Source of the DNA: an uncultured Prevotellaceae bacterium
Lineage (GTDB): Bacteria; Bacteroidota; Bacteroidia; Bacteroidales; Muribaculaceae
NCBI GenBank assembly: GCA_900316835.1
Contig: ONEL01000002.1
Location: 225,976 to 289,975 of the forward strand
DNA: 64,000 nt
Direction of reading: 5' to 3'
Part shown: positions 1-8,724 of the stretch, piece after piece
Numbering within the stretch: the first letter of the stretch is position 1
Layout: every line of letters starts with the position of its first letter
Position numbers and translations under genes: made by a program
The notes under the pieces: generated by a model
Database searches by the model: none
What the model saw: the letters and a program-made list of their open reading frames with translations, nothing else
What the model was told of the DNA's origin: nothing

Positions 1-903
1 GAAATGGGCGACGTGGGAAATGACCTGGGCATCTACGGCAGCAAGCTATATGCCGTCATAAATTGTTCTAACAAAATCGACGTCATGGACAAAAACACGG
101 TGAAGAAGATTGGGCAAATTGATATTCCCAACTGCCGTTACATCAAGTTCTATGGCGGATATGCCTATGTGACAAGCTATGCCGGACCAGTTGAGTTAAG
201 TCCCGAGTACACGCAGCGGGGCTATGTGGCTAAAATCGATACGGCAACTTTGCAGGTGGTTGACAAATGCCTGGTGGGGTTCCAGCCCGACGAGCTCGAT
301 ATCGTGAATGGAAAGATTTATGTGGCTAACAGTGGTGGCTACATGGTGCCAAACTATGAGAACACGGTATCGGTTATTGATATTGACACCTTTACCGAGG
401 ATTCGAGAATTGAGATTGCCATTAACCTGCAGTGCTGCAAGGCCGACAGCCATGGCATGCTGTGGCTCTCGTCGCGAGGCGACTATTACGATAATCAGAG
501 CAGGCTATATGTCTACGACACACGTCACCAGCGGCTGGCTAAGACTCTTGACTTGCGAGTAAGCAACATGTGGCTCGATGGTGACTCTCTCTACGTGATA
601 GGAGCGCAATTCAGCTATGTGACAATGAACTATGAGACCACCTATGCCATCATTAACACCCTCACAATGGAGCAGGTGTCGAGCAAGTTTATCACCGACG
701 GCACCGATGCCACCATTGTCATGCCTTATGGCATCGCTGTAAATCCCATCACTAAGGATATCTATGTAACCGATGCCAGTAGCTATGTTGACGCTGGCAG
801 GCTCTATTGCTTCTCGAGCGATGGCATCAAGAAATGGGATGTGCGCACCGGCGACATCCCTGCCCACTTCGTGTTCCTGGGCGACAACATTAATGAGAAA
901 TAA
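1..903 (+). CDS. BtuG-like beta-propeller surface protein (5' end outside window)
   Basis: The reading frame is open from base 1, so the true start and any signal peptide or lipobox lie upstream. The visible 300 residues are a chain of YncE/DUF5074-type beta-propeller blades: repeats of the kind IYGSKLYAVIN, NTVSVIDIDTF and KDIYVTDASSYV recur every 45-50 residues. The family includes BtuG, the extracellular partner that hands vitamin B12 to the TonB receptor BtuB in Bacteroides. The phrase GDVGNDLGIYGSKLY matches my recollection of the BtuG N-terminal blade. Only 12 bases separate it from the next gene, whose family also sits beside BtuG in B12 loci, which strengthens the call. The C-terminus ends in a plain propeller strand with no dockerin-like tail. 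It could instead be another YncE-family surface protein, because the sequence alone does not prove B12 binding. Confidence 0.75.
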   Translation, partial: EMGDVGNDLGIYGSKLYAVINCSNKIDVMDKNTVKKIGQIDIPNCRYIKFYGGYAYVTSYAGPVELSPEYTQRGYVAKIDTATLQVVDKCLVGFQPDELDIVNGKIYVANSGGYMVPNYENTVSVIDIDTFTEDSRIEIAINLQCCKADSHGMLWLSSRGDYYDNQSRLYVYDTRHQRLAKTLDLRVSNMWLDGDSLYVIGAQFSYVTMNYETTYAIINTLTMEQVSSKFITDGTDATIVMPYGIAVNPITKDIYVTDASSYVDAGRLYCFSSDGIKKWDVRTGDIPAHFVFLGDNINEK

Positions 904-915
904 AGGCAAAAAAAT

Positions 916-2121
916 ATGAGACGCTATTTACTAATTTTATTTATTCTTGTTGCTGTTATGGCACAAGCTCAAAATAAGCCTTACATCACTAAGGTTTACG
1001 ACTTCTTGCCTGCACCGGGGCAGTTTGTTAATAAAGCGCCTTCTCTTAATCCTGGCGAGCCTCTCGATAGCGTGATAGCAAGAGTGGAGCGAATGATTTG
1101 CGGTCGTGAGACAATAGAGCAGGGCGAGCTCCCCGACGGCACCCTCGTTAGTGATACAATTCTTGAAGTTAAGCCTGGAGTTTTGAGCTTGGGCTCTTTT
1201 GGCGGTTATGTGATATTTGGTTTTGACCACCCTGTAGTGAATGTGAAAGGGGAGTACGACATGCAGATATTTGCTAACGCTTCACAAGCTAATAATTCAT
1301 CATCGGCAGGTGGCAGCAGTGAGCCTGGCATTGTGATGGTGAGCCGCGATGTAAATGGTAATGGCATCCCCGACGACCCTTGGTATGAACTTGCGGGAAG
1401 TGAATATAACAATTCCAAGACTCAGAAGCATTTCACTATCACTTATTATAAGCCCGACGAGAATAAGACGCCGGTTCCCGAGCCTCCGTTTATAACCGAC
1501 GCCGAGTACATCCGCTGGACTTGCAACAGTGTTGATAGCTTGCAGGAGGGATACATTCGCAAGAATAGTTTCAATGCACAAAGCTATTGGCCGGCATGGG
1601 CGGAGGGCGAGACATTAACCTTCGAGGGAACAAAACTCCCATGCAATGCTGTTGACGAGAGTGGTCAAGGCTCTTACTATGTTCAGCACTTTTTCGACTG
1701 GGGGTATGTCGATAATCGCCCCGATAATAGCTATGGTTATTATACCGATGTTACTAATGCGGTGCTTAACGATGGTTTTAATCTTGACTGGGCGGTGGAC
1801 GATGAGGGAAATCCTGTGGAACTGAAGCAGGTGGACTTTATCAAAGTTTATTGCGCCGAGCTGCAAGATTGTGGGTGGCTTGGCGAAACATCGACCGAGG
1901 TGTGCGGCGCCATCGACTTGCACCCTAATGCCGTGGCTGAGCCCGAGGTTGTGCCAGGCGATGTGAACGGCGATGGAGAATGCACCGGCAGTGACGTGAC
2001 TGCACTCTACAACTTCATTCTCTACAACGATAGCTCGTCGATTGTCAATGGCGACCAAAATGATGATGGCGACATCACCGGTAGCGATGTTACAGCAGTA
2101 TATAACATCATCCTTTATTAA
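916..2121 (+). CDS. Secreted surface protein of the B12 (BtuG) locus with C-terminal dockerin-like domain
   Basis: 401 residues, with a clear signal peptide (MRRYLLILFILVAVMAQAQ) and no lipobox cysteine. Residues about 20-340 match the cell-surface protein family that accompanies BtuG/BtuB in Bacteroides B12 loci. Visible hallmarks are PAPGQFVN, LGSFGGYVIFGFDH, SSEPGIVMVSRD and GNGIPDDPWYELAGSEY. Residues about 348-401 form a separate dockerin-like module with two calcium-loop motifs (DVNGDG..TGSD and DQNDDG..TGSD). Each is followed by a short helix (VTALYNFIL, VTAVYNIIL), and the protein stops right after the second helix. The gene follows the BtuG-like gene by 12 bases, so it is probably in the same operon. 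A direct role in cobamide capture is inferred from neighbours. What the C-terminal module binds is unknown. Confidence 0.72.
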   Translation: MRRYLLILFILVAVMAQAQNKPYITKVYDFLPAPGQFVNKAPSLNPGEPLDSVIARVERMICGRETIEQGELPDGTLVSDTILEVKPGVLSLGSFGGYVIFGFDHPVVNVKGEYDMQIFANASQANNSSSAGGSSEPGIVMVSRDVNGNGIPDDPWYELAGSEYNNSKTQKHFTITYYKPDENKTPVPEPPFITDAEYIRWTCNSVDSLQEGYIRKNSFNAQSYWPAWAEGETLTFEGTKLPCNAVDESGQGSYYVQHFFDWGYVDNRPDNSYGYYTDVTNAVLNDGFNLDWAVDDEGNPVELKQVDFIKVYCAELQDCGWLGETSTEVCGAIDLHPNAVAEPEVVPGDVNGDGECTGSDVTALYNFILYNDSSSIVNGDQNDDGDITGSDVTAVYNIILY

Positions 2122-2167
2122 GGATAAAAACTCACATCAATATATTATTAAATAAAAACTGTTTTTT

Positions 2168-3145
2168 ATGAAGAAAAATTTTACACTTTTTGCTGCGGTC
2201 ACTTTGACCGCTTCGGCCACAATGGCCAGTATCGTTACTCTTGACTTGAACAAGCCAATGAACCCCACTTCGCTCGACTATAACGAGCAAGGCATCTGGA
2301 CTGGTTGCTATAACGACGTGGACTACACTTGGATGGAGTTTGGCGACGAGAATGGCGAGTTCTTGATTTCGCACCTCATTGGTGGTGAAGGCTCATCGTG
2401 GGGTGGTATATACTGGGATGGTTTCTGTCCTGCAATGGGTGGTGACAAGACCGACTATGGAGTAGCTGGTTCGGGTGGTTCCTGGACTACTAATTATGGA
2501 GGCTGCATGGCAGGCGGTGGCTGTGTTATCAACGAGGACGGCACTGTTGCAGCCAATCCCGCTGAGCCTTATCTAGTGGGCTATTGGGGCTCATGGAGCG
2601 CTGACCCCACCAACCAGGTGATGTTTGTCAATAAGAATGGTGGCACCACTTTCCGTCCACAGGGCGTGTATGTTTGCAACCATCCCTGGCCTTATTATGA
2701 GAGTGTAAATGGAGACGGCTCGGCTCGTGCTTTTGCCGAAGGCGACTATTTTGAACTTATCGCCCATGGTGTTGACGCCGAGGATAATGAGAAAACCACT
2801 AGCATCAAGCTGATTGAGTACGCTAATGGCGAGCTCCAAGCTCTTAACGATTGGACTTTATTCGACCTCACAAGTCTGGGCGAGGTGGAGAAGGTTTATT
2901 TCACCTTGAATTCGACCGATGTTGGGGCCTACGGAATGAATACTGCCGCCTACTTCTGCATGGACAAGTTCCAGGTTAATGACGCTCCCACCGCTATCGA
3001 GAACGTAAACACCACTAAGCAGGTGGCCAGTGTGAAGTATGTCAACCTCGCTGGTGTTGAGAGTAGCACTCCATTCCAGGGTGTTAATGTGGTTGTTAAG
3101 ACCTACGAGGACGGCACTTGTTCTACTAGCAAGATTATTCGCTAA
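2168..3145 (+). CDS. DUF4465-like secreted protein with T9SS-type C-terminal tag
   Basis: 325 residues, with a signal peptide (MKKNFTLFAAVTLTASATMAS). The body has the aromatic, beta-rich pattern of DUF4465 proteins, with WGGIYWDGFCPA near residue 80 and DYGVAGSGGSW shortly after. DUF4465 genes are common in Bacteroidota B12-uptake loci, and one group of small B12-binding surface proteins (BtuH) has been described from such loci. I cannot tell from sequence whether this is one of them. The last 40 residues, from about KYVNLAGVESS to TSKIIR, resemble the short type A sorting tail seen on T9SS cargo in Prevotella and Muribaculaceae. It follows the previous gene by 46 bases and is followed by a strong terminator, so it is probably the last gene of the operon. 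Confidence 0.65.
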   Translation: MKKNFTLFAAVTLTASATMASIVTLDLNKPMNPTSLDYNEQGIWTGCYNDVDYTWMEFGDENGEFLISHLIGGEGSSWGGIYWDGFCPAMGGDKTDYGVAGSGGSWTTNYGGCMAGGGCVINEDGTVAANPAEPYLVGYWGSWSADPTNQVMFVNKNGGTTFRPQGVYVCNHPWPYYESVNGDGSARAFAEGDYFELIAHGVDAEDNEKTTSIKLIEYANGELQALNDWTLFDLTSLGEVEKVYFTLNSTDVGAYGMNTAAYFCMDKFQVNDAPTAIENVNTTKQVASVKYVNLAGVESSTPFQGVNVVVKTYEDGTCSTSKIIR

Positions 3146-3172
3146 GCACAGGGAATAATTAAATAAAGTGAG

Positions 3173-3209
3173 AAAGGGGAGATGCACAAATCGTTGCATC
3201 TCCCCTTTT
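3173..3209. terminator. Bidirectional terminator between B12 locus and recA
   Basis: A perfect 14-bp stem (AAAGGGGAGATGCA with its complement) with an 8-base loop is flanked by A-rich and T-rich runs. It sits between two convergent genes and can serve both strands. Confidence 0.85.
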
Positions 3210-3255
3210 AGTTGTTTCGAAACAGCGGGTGTTTTGCTCGGCGAAGAGAGTGTTT

Positions 3256-4323
3256 TTATTTCTTCTTGGGAGCAGGGTTCTTCATGGCTTCAAATATTTT
3301 AGCTTCTAGCTCCTCGGCAAGCTCTGGATTATCCTCGATGAGTTGCTTGGCATTGTCACGCCCCTGGAACTTGGTGCCCTCGTAGGACAGCCATGCTCCA
3401 CTCTTGTTGATGATGCCAAACTGGATGCCCAGGTCGATAATTTCACCTGTCTTAGAGATGCCCTTGCCAAAGAGAATTTCGAACTCCGCCTTGCGGAATG
3501 GTGGAGCCACTTTGTTCTTGACCACCTTCACACGGGTGAGGTTGCCAATCACCTGGTCGCCGTCTTTGAGCTGGCCAATGCGTCGGATGTCGATGCGCAC
3601 CGAGGCATAGAATTTCAAGGCGTTGCCACCGGTCGTGGTCTCGGGATTGCCAAAGAGCACACCCAGTTTCTCACGCAGCTGGTTGATGAAGATGCAAGTG
3701 GTGTTAGTCTTAGAGATGGTAGCGGTGAGTTTGCGCAACGCTTGCGACATCAAGCGTGCTTGCAGTCCCATCTTGCTCTCGCCCATCTCGCCTTCAATCT
3801 CGGCCTTAGGGGTTAGAGCCGCCACCGAGTCGATTACCACGATATCTACTGCCGAAGAACGAATGAGCTGGTCGGCGATTTCGAGGGCTTGCTCACCGTT
3901 GTCGGGTTGAGAAATCCACAGGTTGTTAACATCAACACCCAGCGACTCGGCATAAAAGCGGTCGAATGCATGCTCGGCGTCGATGATGGCTGCGATGCCT
4001 CCCATCTTTTGTGCCTCGGCAATAGCGTGGATTGCCAGTGTGGTCTTTCCGCTCGACTCGGGACCATAAATCTCGATGATGCGTCCGCGAGGGTAACCTC
4101 CCACGCCAAGGGCGTAATTAAGCCCAATAGAGCCACTGGGAATTACTTCTACGTTCTCAATGTTATCGTCGCCCAGTTTCATGATTGAGCCACGACCGTA
4201 GGTCTTGTCAATCTTGTCCATAGCCACTTGCAGGGCTTTTAGTTTCTCGGGCGATGGTGCCACGCGGGCGGGTTGCTCGGCGGTGGCTTGAGTCTCCTCG
4301 GTGTTGAATAGTTCGTCTGTCAT
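3256..4323 (-). CDS. recA: Recombinase RecA
   Basis: 355 residues, full length for the family. RecA forms filaments on single-stranded DNA, drives homologous recombination and strand exchange, and stimulates self-cleavage of LexA-type repressors. Visible motifs are Walker A GPESSGKT near residue 90, the Walker B region [17 protein letters not shown], loop L1 [15 protein letters not shown] and the L2-region [18 protein letters not shown] 20-25 residue Gln/Ala/Pro-rich N-terminal extension precedes the core, and a Lys-rich tail ends it. It lies 24 bases downstream of bcp and is most likely co-transcribed from the bcp promoter. No SOS-box-like palindrome is evident just upstream. A LexA-like S24 repressor is encoded about 50 kb away in the window. 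Confidence 0.99.
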   Translation of the reverse strand: MTDELFNTEETQATAEQPARVAPSPEKLKALQVAMDKIDKTYGRGSIMKLGDDNIENVEVIPSGSIGLNYALGVGGYPRGRIIEIYGPESSGKTTLAIHAIAEAQKMGGIAAIIDAEHAFDRFYAESLGVDVNNLWISQPDNGEQALEIADQLIRSSAVDIVVIDSVAALTPKAEIEGEMGESKMGLQARLMSQALRKLTATISKTNTTCIFINQLREKLGVLFGNPETTTGGNALKFYASVRIDIRRIGQLKDGDQVIGNLTRVKVVKNKVAPPFRKAEFEILFGKGISKTGEIIDLGIQFGIINKSGAWLSYEGTKFQGRDNAKQLIEDNPELAEELEAKIFEAMKNPAPKKK

Positions 4324-4347
4324 GATAGTGTTATATTTTTTAGAGTT

Positions 4348-4800
4348 TTATAAATCGAGATTGAGAATTTGGTTAGCGCTGTCCTTGGTGTTCACCTTGT
4401 TGATGATGTGCATCACGCAACCTTGCTCATCAATGATGAAAGTGGTGCGCACGGTACCCATGTAGGTGCGGCCTGCCATCTTTTTCTCTTGCCACACCCC
4501 GAAGGCCTTGTTCATCTCCAGGTCTACGTCGGCGATAAGAGGGAAAGGAAGATTGTGCTTGGCGGCAAATTTCTCGTGGCTCGCGGCACTGTCTTTGCTC
4601 ACTCCCAGCAGTTCAAATCCTGCCTTGCGTAACTTGCCGTAGCCCTCGCTAAGACTACATGCCTCGGCGGTGCAGCCGGCGGTGTTGTCCTTGGGGTAGA
4701 AATAGATGATGAGTTTCTTGCCGGCAAAGTCGCTAGCCTTGATTGTGTTGCCTTGAGCATCTTTTCCTAGGATTTCGGGTATCTTATCTCCAATTTTCAT
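4348..4800 (-). CDS. bcp: Thioredoxin-dependent thiol peroxidase (Bcp/PrxQ peroxiredoxin)
   Basis: 150 residues, the usual length of Bcp. The enzyme reduces hydrogen and organic peroxides in the cytoplasm at the expense of thioredoxin. The peroxidatic cysteine is C43 in the motif PKDNTAGCTAEAC. The resolving cysteine is C48, five residues on, the atypical two-cysteine PrxQ arrangement. The thioredoxin-fold strands LIIYFYPKD and RTTFIIDEQG are clear. It is the first gene of a bcp-recA pair, with a well-formed promoter 48 bases upstream. Pairing oxidant defence with DNA repair makes functional sense, but no oxidative-stress operator is recognisable. Confidence 0.95.
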   Translation of the reverse strand: MKIGDKIPEILGKDAQGNTIKASDFAGKKLIIYFYPKDNTAGCTAEACSLSEGYGKLRKAGFELLGVSKDSAASHEKFAAKHNLPFPLIADVDLEMNKAFGVWQEKKMAGRTYMGTVRTTFIIDEQGCVMHIINKVNTKDSANQILNLDL

Positions 4801-4847
4801 GATGAATTATATTTATATGTGAGAGTTAATATTTTATTTTTTCGTTG

Positions 4848-4878
4848 CAAAGTTAAGCACTGGTTGTGCAAAAATCAA
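4848..4878 (-). promoter_or_regulatory. Promoter for bcp-recA
   Basis: On the minus strand a TTG (4876-4878) is followed after 20 bp by TAACTTTG (4855-4848), which matches the Bacteroidota -7 consensus TAnnTTTG. It lies 48 bases upstream of the bcp start. Confidence 0.65.
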
Positions 4879-4917
4879 GCTCACTGTCGTGAAATAATAT
4901 TAAAAGCTTTTGTTTTT

Positions 4918-5826
4918 TTATTTTGTCACCTTTTCATAGTTATTGAGAGCATCTTTCATCTCATTGATAATTTGAATTTTAAGCTCTCGGGGCTCAATCA
5001 CTTGCACATGGCTGCCATGCGATAGAATGCGCTCGCGCAGGTCGTAGGTGTTGTGCATCTTGTAGCTGAACAGCGAGTAATGGTCGTGAACTTCCTCTTG
5101 CTGTGACGGGTGAAGTGGCAAAGCCCTGAAATATTTTGCCTGAGTGGGCTCCACCTTGAGCACAACGCGCTTGGGAGTGCCCTGGCTGGAGGTGATGCCG
5201 TAGCAATCGGCAAAGAAGTCCTCGGCGCTGAAGTCCTCGGGCATCACAAACCGCTGGTCTTCGATCTTGACATTGCTCATGCGGTCAAGGGAATAGGTCT
5301 TTATCTTCTTGTCCTTAACGTTGTAGCCAATCACGTACCACAGCTGCTTGAATATCTTTACAAAGTAGGGCTCAATGACGATGCCGTGCTGCTGTAGCAC
5401 ACGCTGATAGCTCTTGTAGCTGAAGCTGATGCGCTTGTTGGTGCGCATAGCATCAACTACCAGAGGCAGGAATTCGCGTGACGATGGGACATACTCCAGC
5501 ACAATGCGACTTGAGAGGTCGGCACTACTGCTTACCATGCCACTTATCGCCATTGAGTCGAGTAACCACTGTTGCCGCTTGCTAGTGGATTCGCTACCAT
5601 CATTCTCAATGTAGTACTCATAGGTCGACTGGTTAAACCCAATGTCAATGCCCAGAGTGTCGGCGATGCCATTGCGGTAGTTGTAGAACGAGCGACGTGG
5701 CAAGGGTTTGCCGTTGCCAAACTCGCTCTCCTGCCACAACAGGCTCAGCCGGTCGCGGGTGATGGCGCCGTAGCGCTCGATGGTGTCGACCATCCAAATG
5801 TATTTGCTAATTATGTTTTTTGCCAT
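4918..5826 (-). CDS. WYL-domain transcriptional regulator
   Basis: 302 residues. The N-terminal 75 residues are predominantly helical and probably hold a winged helix (ERYGAITRDRLSLLW and RRSFYNYRNGIADTLG). A linker and a WYL domain follow at about 120-230, with W163-Y164-V165 in place of the classic Trp-Tyr-Leu, and Y178/R182 in YSLDRM as the usual ligand-pocket residues. A WCX-like C-terminal region completes the protein. WYL regulators sense small molecules or nucleic acids and act as repressors or activators. Its start codon overlaps the stop codon of the symporter gene (TAATG), so translation of the two is probably coupled. The operon context suggests it responds to a cell-wall sugar, but that is inference. 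Confidence 0.85.
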   Translation of the reverse strand: MAKNIISKYIWMVDTIERYGAITRDRLSLLWQESEFGNGKPLPRRSFYNYRNGIADTLGIDIGFNQSTYEYYIENDGSESTSKRQQWLLDSMAISGMVSSSADLSSRIVLEYVPSSREFLPLVVDAMRTNKRISFSYKSYQRVLQQHGIVIEPYFVKIFKQLWYVIGYNVKDKKIKTYSLDRMSNVKIEDQRFVMPEDFSAEDFFADCYGITSSQGTPKRVVLKVEPTQAKYFRALPLHPSQQEEVHDHYSLFSYKMHNTYDLRERILSHGSHVQVIEPRELKIQIINEMKDALNNYEKVTK

Positions 5827-7277
5827 TAAATCTTTTTCTTAAAGATTAATAGTCCCACCATGGTCAAGGCTGCGTTGAGTAGCAGCAATTCAAAACCAAT
5901 GGTGTAGTCAAATTGTGCCTTGAGCCACCATTGTATAACCCAGCTCAGCACTGGAGCCGCGATGCACACCAGGGGCACCATGCGGTCGCGCACTCCCCAC
6001 TTGCACATCATGCCGTAAGCAAAAAGACCCAGAATGGGGCCATAGGTGTAGCTGGCCAGGGCATAGACCATCTTGATGGCGCTATCGTTGTTGAGCAAGT
6101 AGAACACATAGATGATGATGCCCATCACCACCGCCATGCCTATGTGTACCATGCGACGGGTGCGGGCGAGTTTAGCCTCGTCTTGTTTCTTGTCGCTCTC
6201 AAGGATGTCGACAGTGAACGAGGTGGTGAGTGCCGTTAGGGCTGAGCCTGCCGCCGAGTAGCCTGCAGCAATCAATCCCAGCACAAAAAGGATGAGCATG
6301 ATTACGGGCATGGAGCTATCTTGCGCAACCATGCCAAAGAGGGCATCGTTCTTCTCGGGCATTGCCATGCCCGAGTGGCGTGTATAGAGCACTAGCAGTG
6401 TACCCAGCACGAGGAATAATCCCACAACCACTACCTGAGTGATACCGCTCACGATAAGGCCCTTCTTCGACTCTTTCACGTTCTTACTGGCAAGGGTGCG
6501 CTGCATCAAGTCCTGATCAAGACCGGTCATGGCAATGACCATGAAGATGCCGGCAATAAACTGTTTCCAGAAATAGGTGTCCTCCTTGGGATTGTCGAAG
6601 AAGAAGATGCGCGACGAGTCGTCGGCAGCGATGGCTTTCACCATGTCGGCGGCTCCATATCCTAGCGCTTGAGCTATAAACACGATGCAGAGCACCACCG
6701 ACAGGATAAGGCATAGCGACTTGAGAGTGTCGGTCCATATCACAGTTTTTACACCACCTTGCAGGGTGTAGAGGAAAATAAGGGCGATTGTGGCGATGAC
6801 ATTGAAGATAAATGGTATGTGCAAGGGCTCAAACACCAGCATTTGTAGCGTTACACACACTACAAGGAAGCGCACGGCGGCTCCCAGCATCTTGCTGATG
6901 AAGAAAAACCACGCGCCAGTCTTGTGGGTGCTCACACCAAAGCGGTCCTCAAGGTAGCCGTAGATCGACACCAGGTTGCGCTTGAAAAACATGGGCATGA
7001 GCACGTAGGCTATCACAAAGTAGCCCACGGCAAAACCCAGCACCATTTGCATGTAGCTGTAGCTAGAGCCCACCACGTAGCCTGGCACCGAGATGAAAGT
7101 CACACCCGAGATGGGTGCGCCTATCATGGCTATCGCTACAATAAACCATGGGGCCTGGCGACCACCAGTGAGTGCGGTGCTAGTGTCGGTCTTGCGCGAC
7201 GCTAGCCATGAGATTATAAATAGAAGAATAAAATAGCCAACTATTGTGGCAAGTACTATCCAAGCAGTGTTCATCAT
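5826..7277 (-). CDS. Sodium:solute symporter family transporter (possible MurNAc importer)
   Basis: 483 residues with about 13 hydrophobic helices, typical of the SSS family (inner membrane, Na+-driven uptake). Family-like segments include GGRQAPWFIVAIAMIGAPIS in the first helices, GGVKTVIWTDTLKS and DQDLMQRTLASKNVKESKKG. It lies 52 bases downstream of a NamZ-family muramidase gene and shares a stop/start overlap with a WYL regulator. In Tannerella forsythia, as I recall, a symporter of this class (MurT) imports N-acetylmuramic acid. By neighbour inference this protein may take up MurNAc or a muropeptide sugar, but SSS substrates cannot be read from sequence alone. Confidence 0.85.
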   Translation of the reverse strand: MMNTAWIVLATIVGYFILLFIISWLASRKTDTSTALTGGRQAPWFIVAIAMIGAPISGVTFISVPGYVVGSSYSYMQMVLGFAVGYFVIAYVLMPMFFKRNLVSIYGYLEDRFGVSTHKTGAWFFFISKMLGAAVRFLVVCVTLQMLVFEPLHIPFIFNVIATIALIFLYTLQGGVKTVIWTDTLKSLCLILSVVLCIVFIAQALGYGAADMVKAIAADDSSRIFFFDNPKEDTYFWKQFIAGIFMVIAMTGLDQDLMQRTLASKNVKESKKGLIVSGITQVVVVGLFLVLGTLLVLYTRHSGMAMPEKNDALFGMVAQDSSMPVIMLILFVLGLIAAGYSAAGSALTALTTSFTVDILESDKKQDEAKLARTRRMVHIGMAVVMGIIIYVFYLLNNDSAIKMVYALASYTYGPILGLFAYGMMCKWGVRDRMVPLVCIAAPVLSWVIQWWLKAQFDYTIGFELLLLNAALTMVGLLIFKKKI

Positions 7278-7329
7278 TTGGTTGTAATAGTGTTAAATTG
7301 TAAGTGTGTAAGTTTTATGTGTCGATAGT

Positions 7330-8559
7330 TTATTCTTTGTAGAGTAAATAAGGGCGACGTTGCTCCTTAAAGCGTTTCACATCATCTTGCCACATGGCTT
7401 TTATCTCTTGGGCACCCTTGCCCTCAAGAATCATCTCGCGGATGTAGGTGCGGCCGGCGAGCAAGTCGAAGAATTTAGTAAAGAATTTCTCGCCAATATT
7501 GAGGTTGCGATAAGCGTCGATAACATATTCCAGGTTCATGCCTTGAGCTATCACATCCTCGGCTTTGAGGTTGTGAAGGTCTACGCCATGGCACAACTTG
7601 TCCTGCTGTGGAGGGGTCTTGGCTCCAGGACGACTAGTGGGGGTGAATGAGAAGGAGTAGCCCTTCATGTCGGGGTGACCATACACCTGGAATGGCCAGT
7701 CGGTGCCACGACCCAGGCTCACCGGAGTGCCTTCAAAGTAGCATGTGGAAGGGTAGAGGTAGACCGAGAGCATGTTGGGAAGGTTGGGCGACGGAGCTAT
7801 TGGCAACTTATAGCGGGTGCGATGGGTGTAGTTTTTGCACGCGATCACTGTGAGCTTCACTTTCTTGCCATCGGTGAGCCAGCCCTCACCATTGGTCATC
7901 AGGGCAATCTCGCCCATGGTCATGCCATGTACAGTGGGGATTGGAAGCCTGCCCACACCACTCTTGAGGTTCATGTCAAGGATGGGGCCGTCGACGGTCA
8001 TACCATTAGGGTTGGGACGGTCAAAAACCACAAACTCCTTATCGTAGGTTGCGGCGGCATCCATCATGTTCACCATGGTGATGTAGTAGGTGTAGAAACG
8101 CAGGCCCACGTCCTGAATGTCGGTAACGATGACGTCGAAGCGGTCCATCGTCTCCTTGCTGGGCATGCGACTCTTGCCCTCATAGAGCGATGCGATGGGG
8201 ATGCCAGTCTTCTCATCAACGCTGCTACTCACGTGCTCGCCAGCGTCGGCCTTGCCCCGAAATCCGTGTTCGGGCGAGAAGATGGTGGTTACGTTCAAGC
8301 CCTTTTCAAGCATTAGGTCAAGGGTGTGCTTGTCATGGTTGCGCCCCACGACGCCCGTCTGATTGCTCAGCAGGGCAATGCGCTTTCCGCGCAATAGGGG
8401 CAAATACTGGTCGGTGCGCTCGGCGCCCACAATGACAGCTTTTGCCAGCCTTGATCTGTGGCTACGTTTAGCGTTCACACGCTTGTTTTGTGCGCAAGCC
8501 CCCACCGGTACCACCAGTGTGGCAATCAAGGCTATCAGTAAAAATCGAATAATTCTCAT
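7330..8559 (-). CDS. namZ: DUF1343 / NamZ-family exo-beta-N-acetylmuramidase, probable lipoprotein
   Basis: Start chosen at 8559, giving 409 residues, because a signal peptide begins there (MRIIRFLLIALIATLVVP). The frame continues 11 codons further upstream without useful features. A lipobox-like VGA-C places the lipidated cysteine at C22. The core matches DUF1343 proteins throughout: LLSNQTGVVGRNHDKHTLDL, FSPEHGFRGKADAGEHV, DIQDVGLRFYTYYITM, VFDRPNPNG and RGTDWPFQVYGHP. NamZ enzymes remove MurNAc from the non-reducing end of peptidoglycan fragments, an early step of muropeptide recycling. The symporter and WYL genes that follow are likely in the same operon. MurQ or MurK homologues are not in this window, so the downstream pathway cannot be checked here. 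Confidence 0.9.
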   Translation of the reverse strand: MRIIRFLLIALIATLVVPVGACAQNKRVNAKRSHRSRLAKAVIVGAERTDQYLPLLRGKRIALLSNQTGVVGRNHDKHTLDLMLEKGLNVTTIFSPEHGFRGKADAGEHVSSSVDEKTGIPIASLYEGKSRMPSKETMDRFDVIVTDIQDVGLRFYTYYITMVNMMDAAATYDKEFVVFDRPNPNGMTVDGPILDMNLKSGVGRLPIPTVHGMTMGEIALMTNGEGWLTDGKKVKLTVIACKNYTHRTRYKLPIAPSPNLPNMLSVYLYPSTCYFEGTPVSLGRGTDWPFQVYGHPDMKGYSFSFTPTSRPGAKTPPQQDKLCHGVDLHNLKAEDVIAQGMNLEYVIDAYRNLNIGEKFFTKFFDLLAGRTYIREMILEGKGAQEIKAMWQDDVKRFKEQRRPYLLYKE

Positions 8560-8655
8560 AATGTTTATATTTGTGTTTTTTTCAATCAACAAAGATAATA
8601 AATTTATACTATATCATTTATCTTCGCATAGTAAAAAAATGTTATCAATCATGAA

Positions 8656-8698
8656 AGCACACGGACCCGGCGCTAACCGCCGAGCCCGTGCGTGTGCT
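8656..8698 (-). terminator. Hairpin downstream of the coiled-coil protein gene
   Basis: AGCACAC pairs with GTGTGCT, enclosing a GC-rich inner stem (CGGCG with CGCCG). On the minus strand a T-rich run follows about 15 bases later, so it is a weaker terminator candidate. Confidence 0.55.
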
Positions 8699-8724
8699 GT
8701 GATGAATAAATGGTGAAAGATTTA

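Noticed and set aside
7675..8316. 213-codon open frame on the plus strand
   Set aside because: Antisense to the NamZ-family gene, which matches DUF1343 over its whole length.
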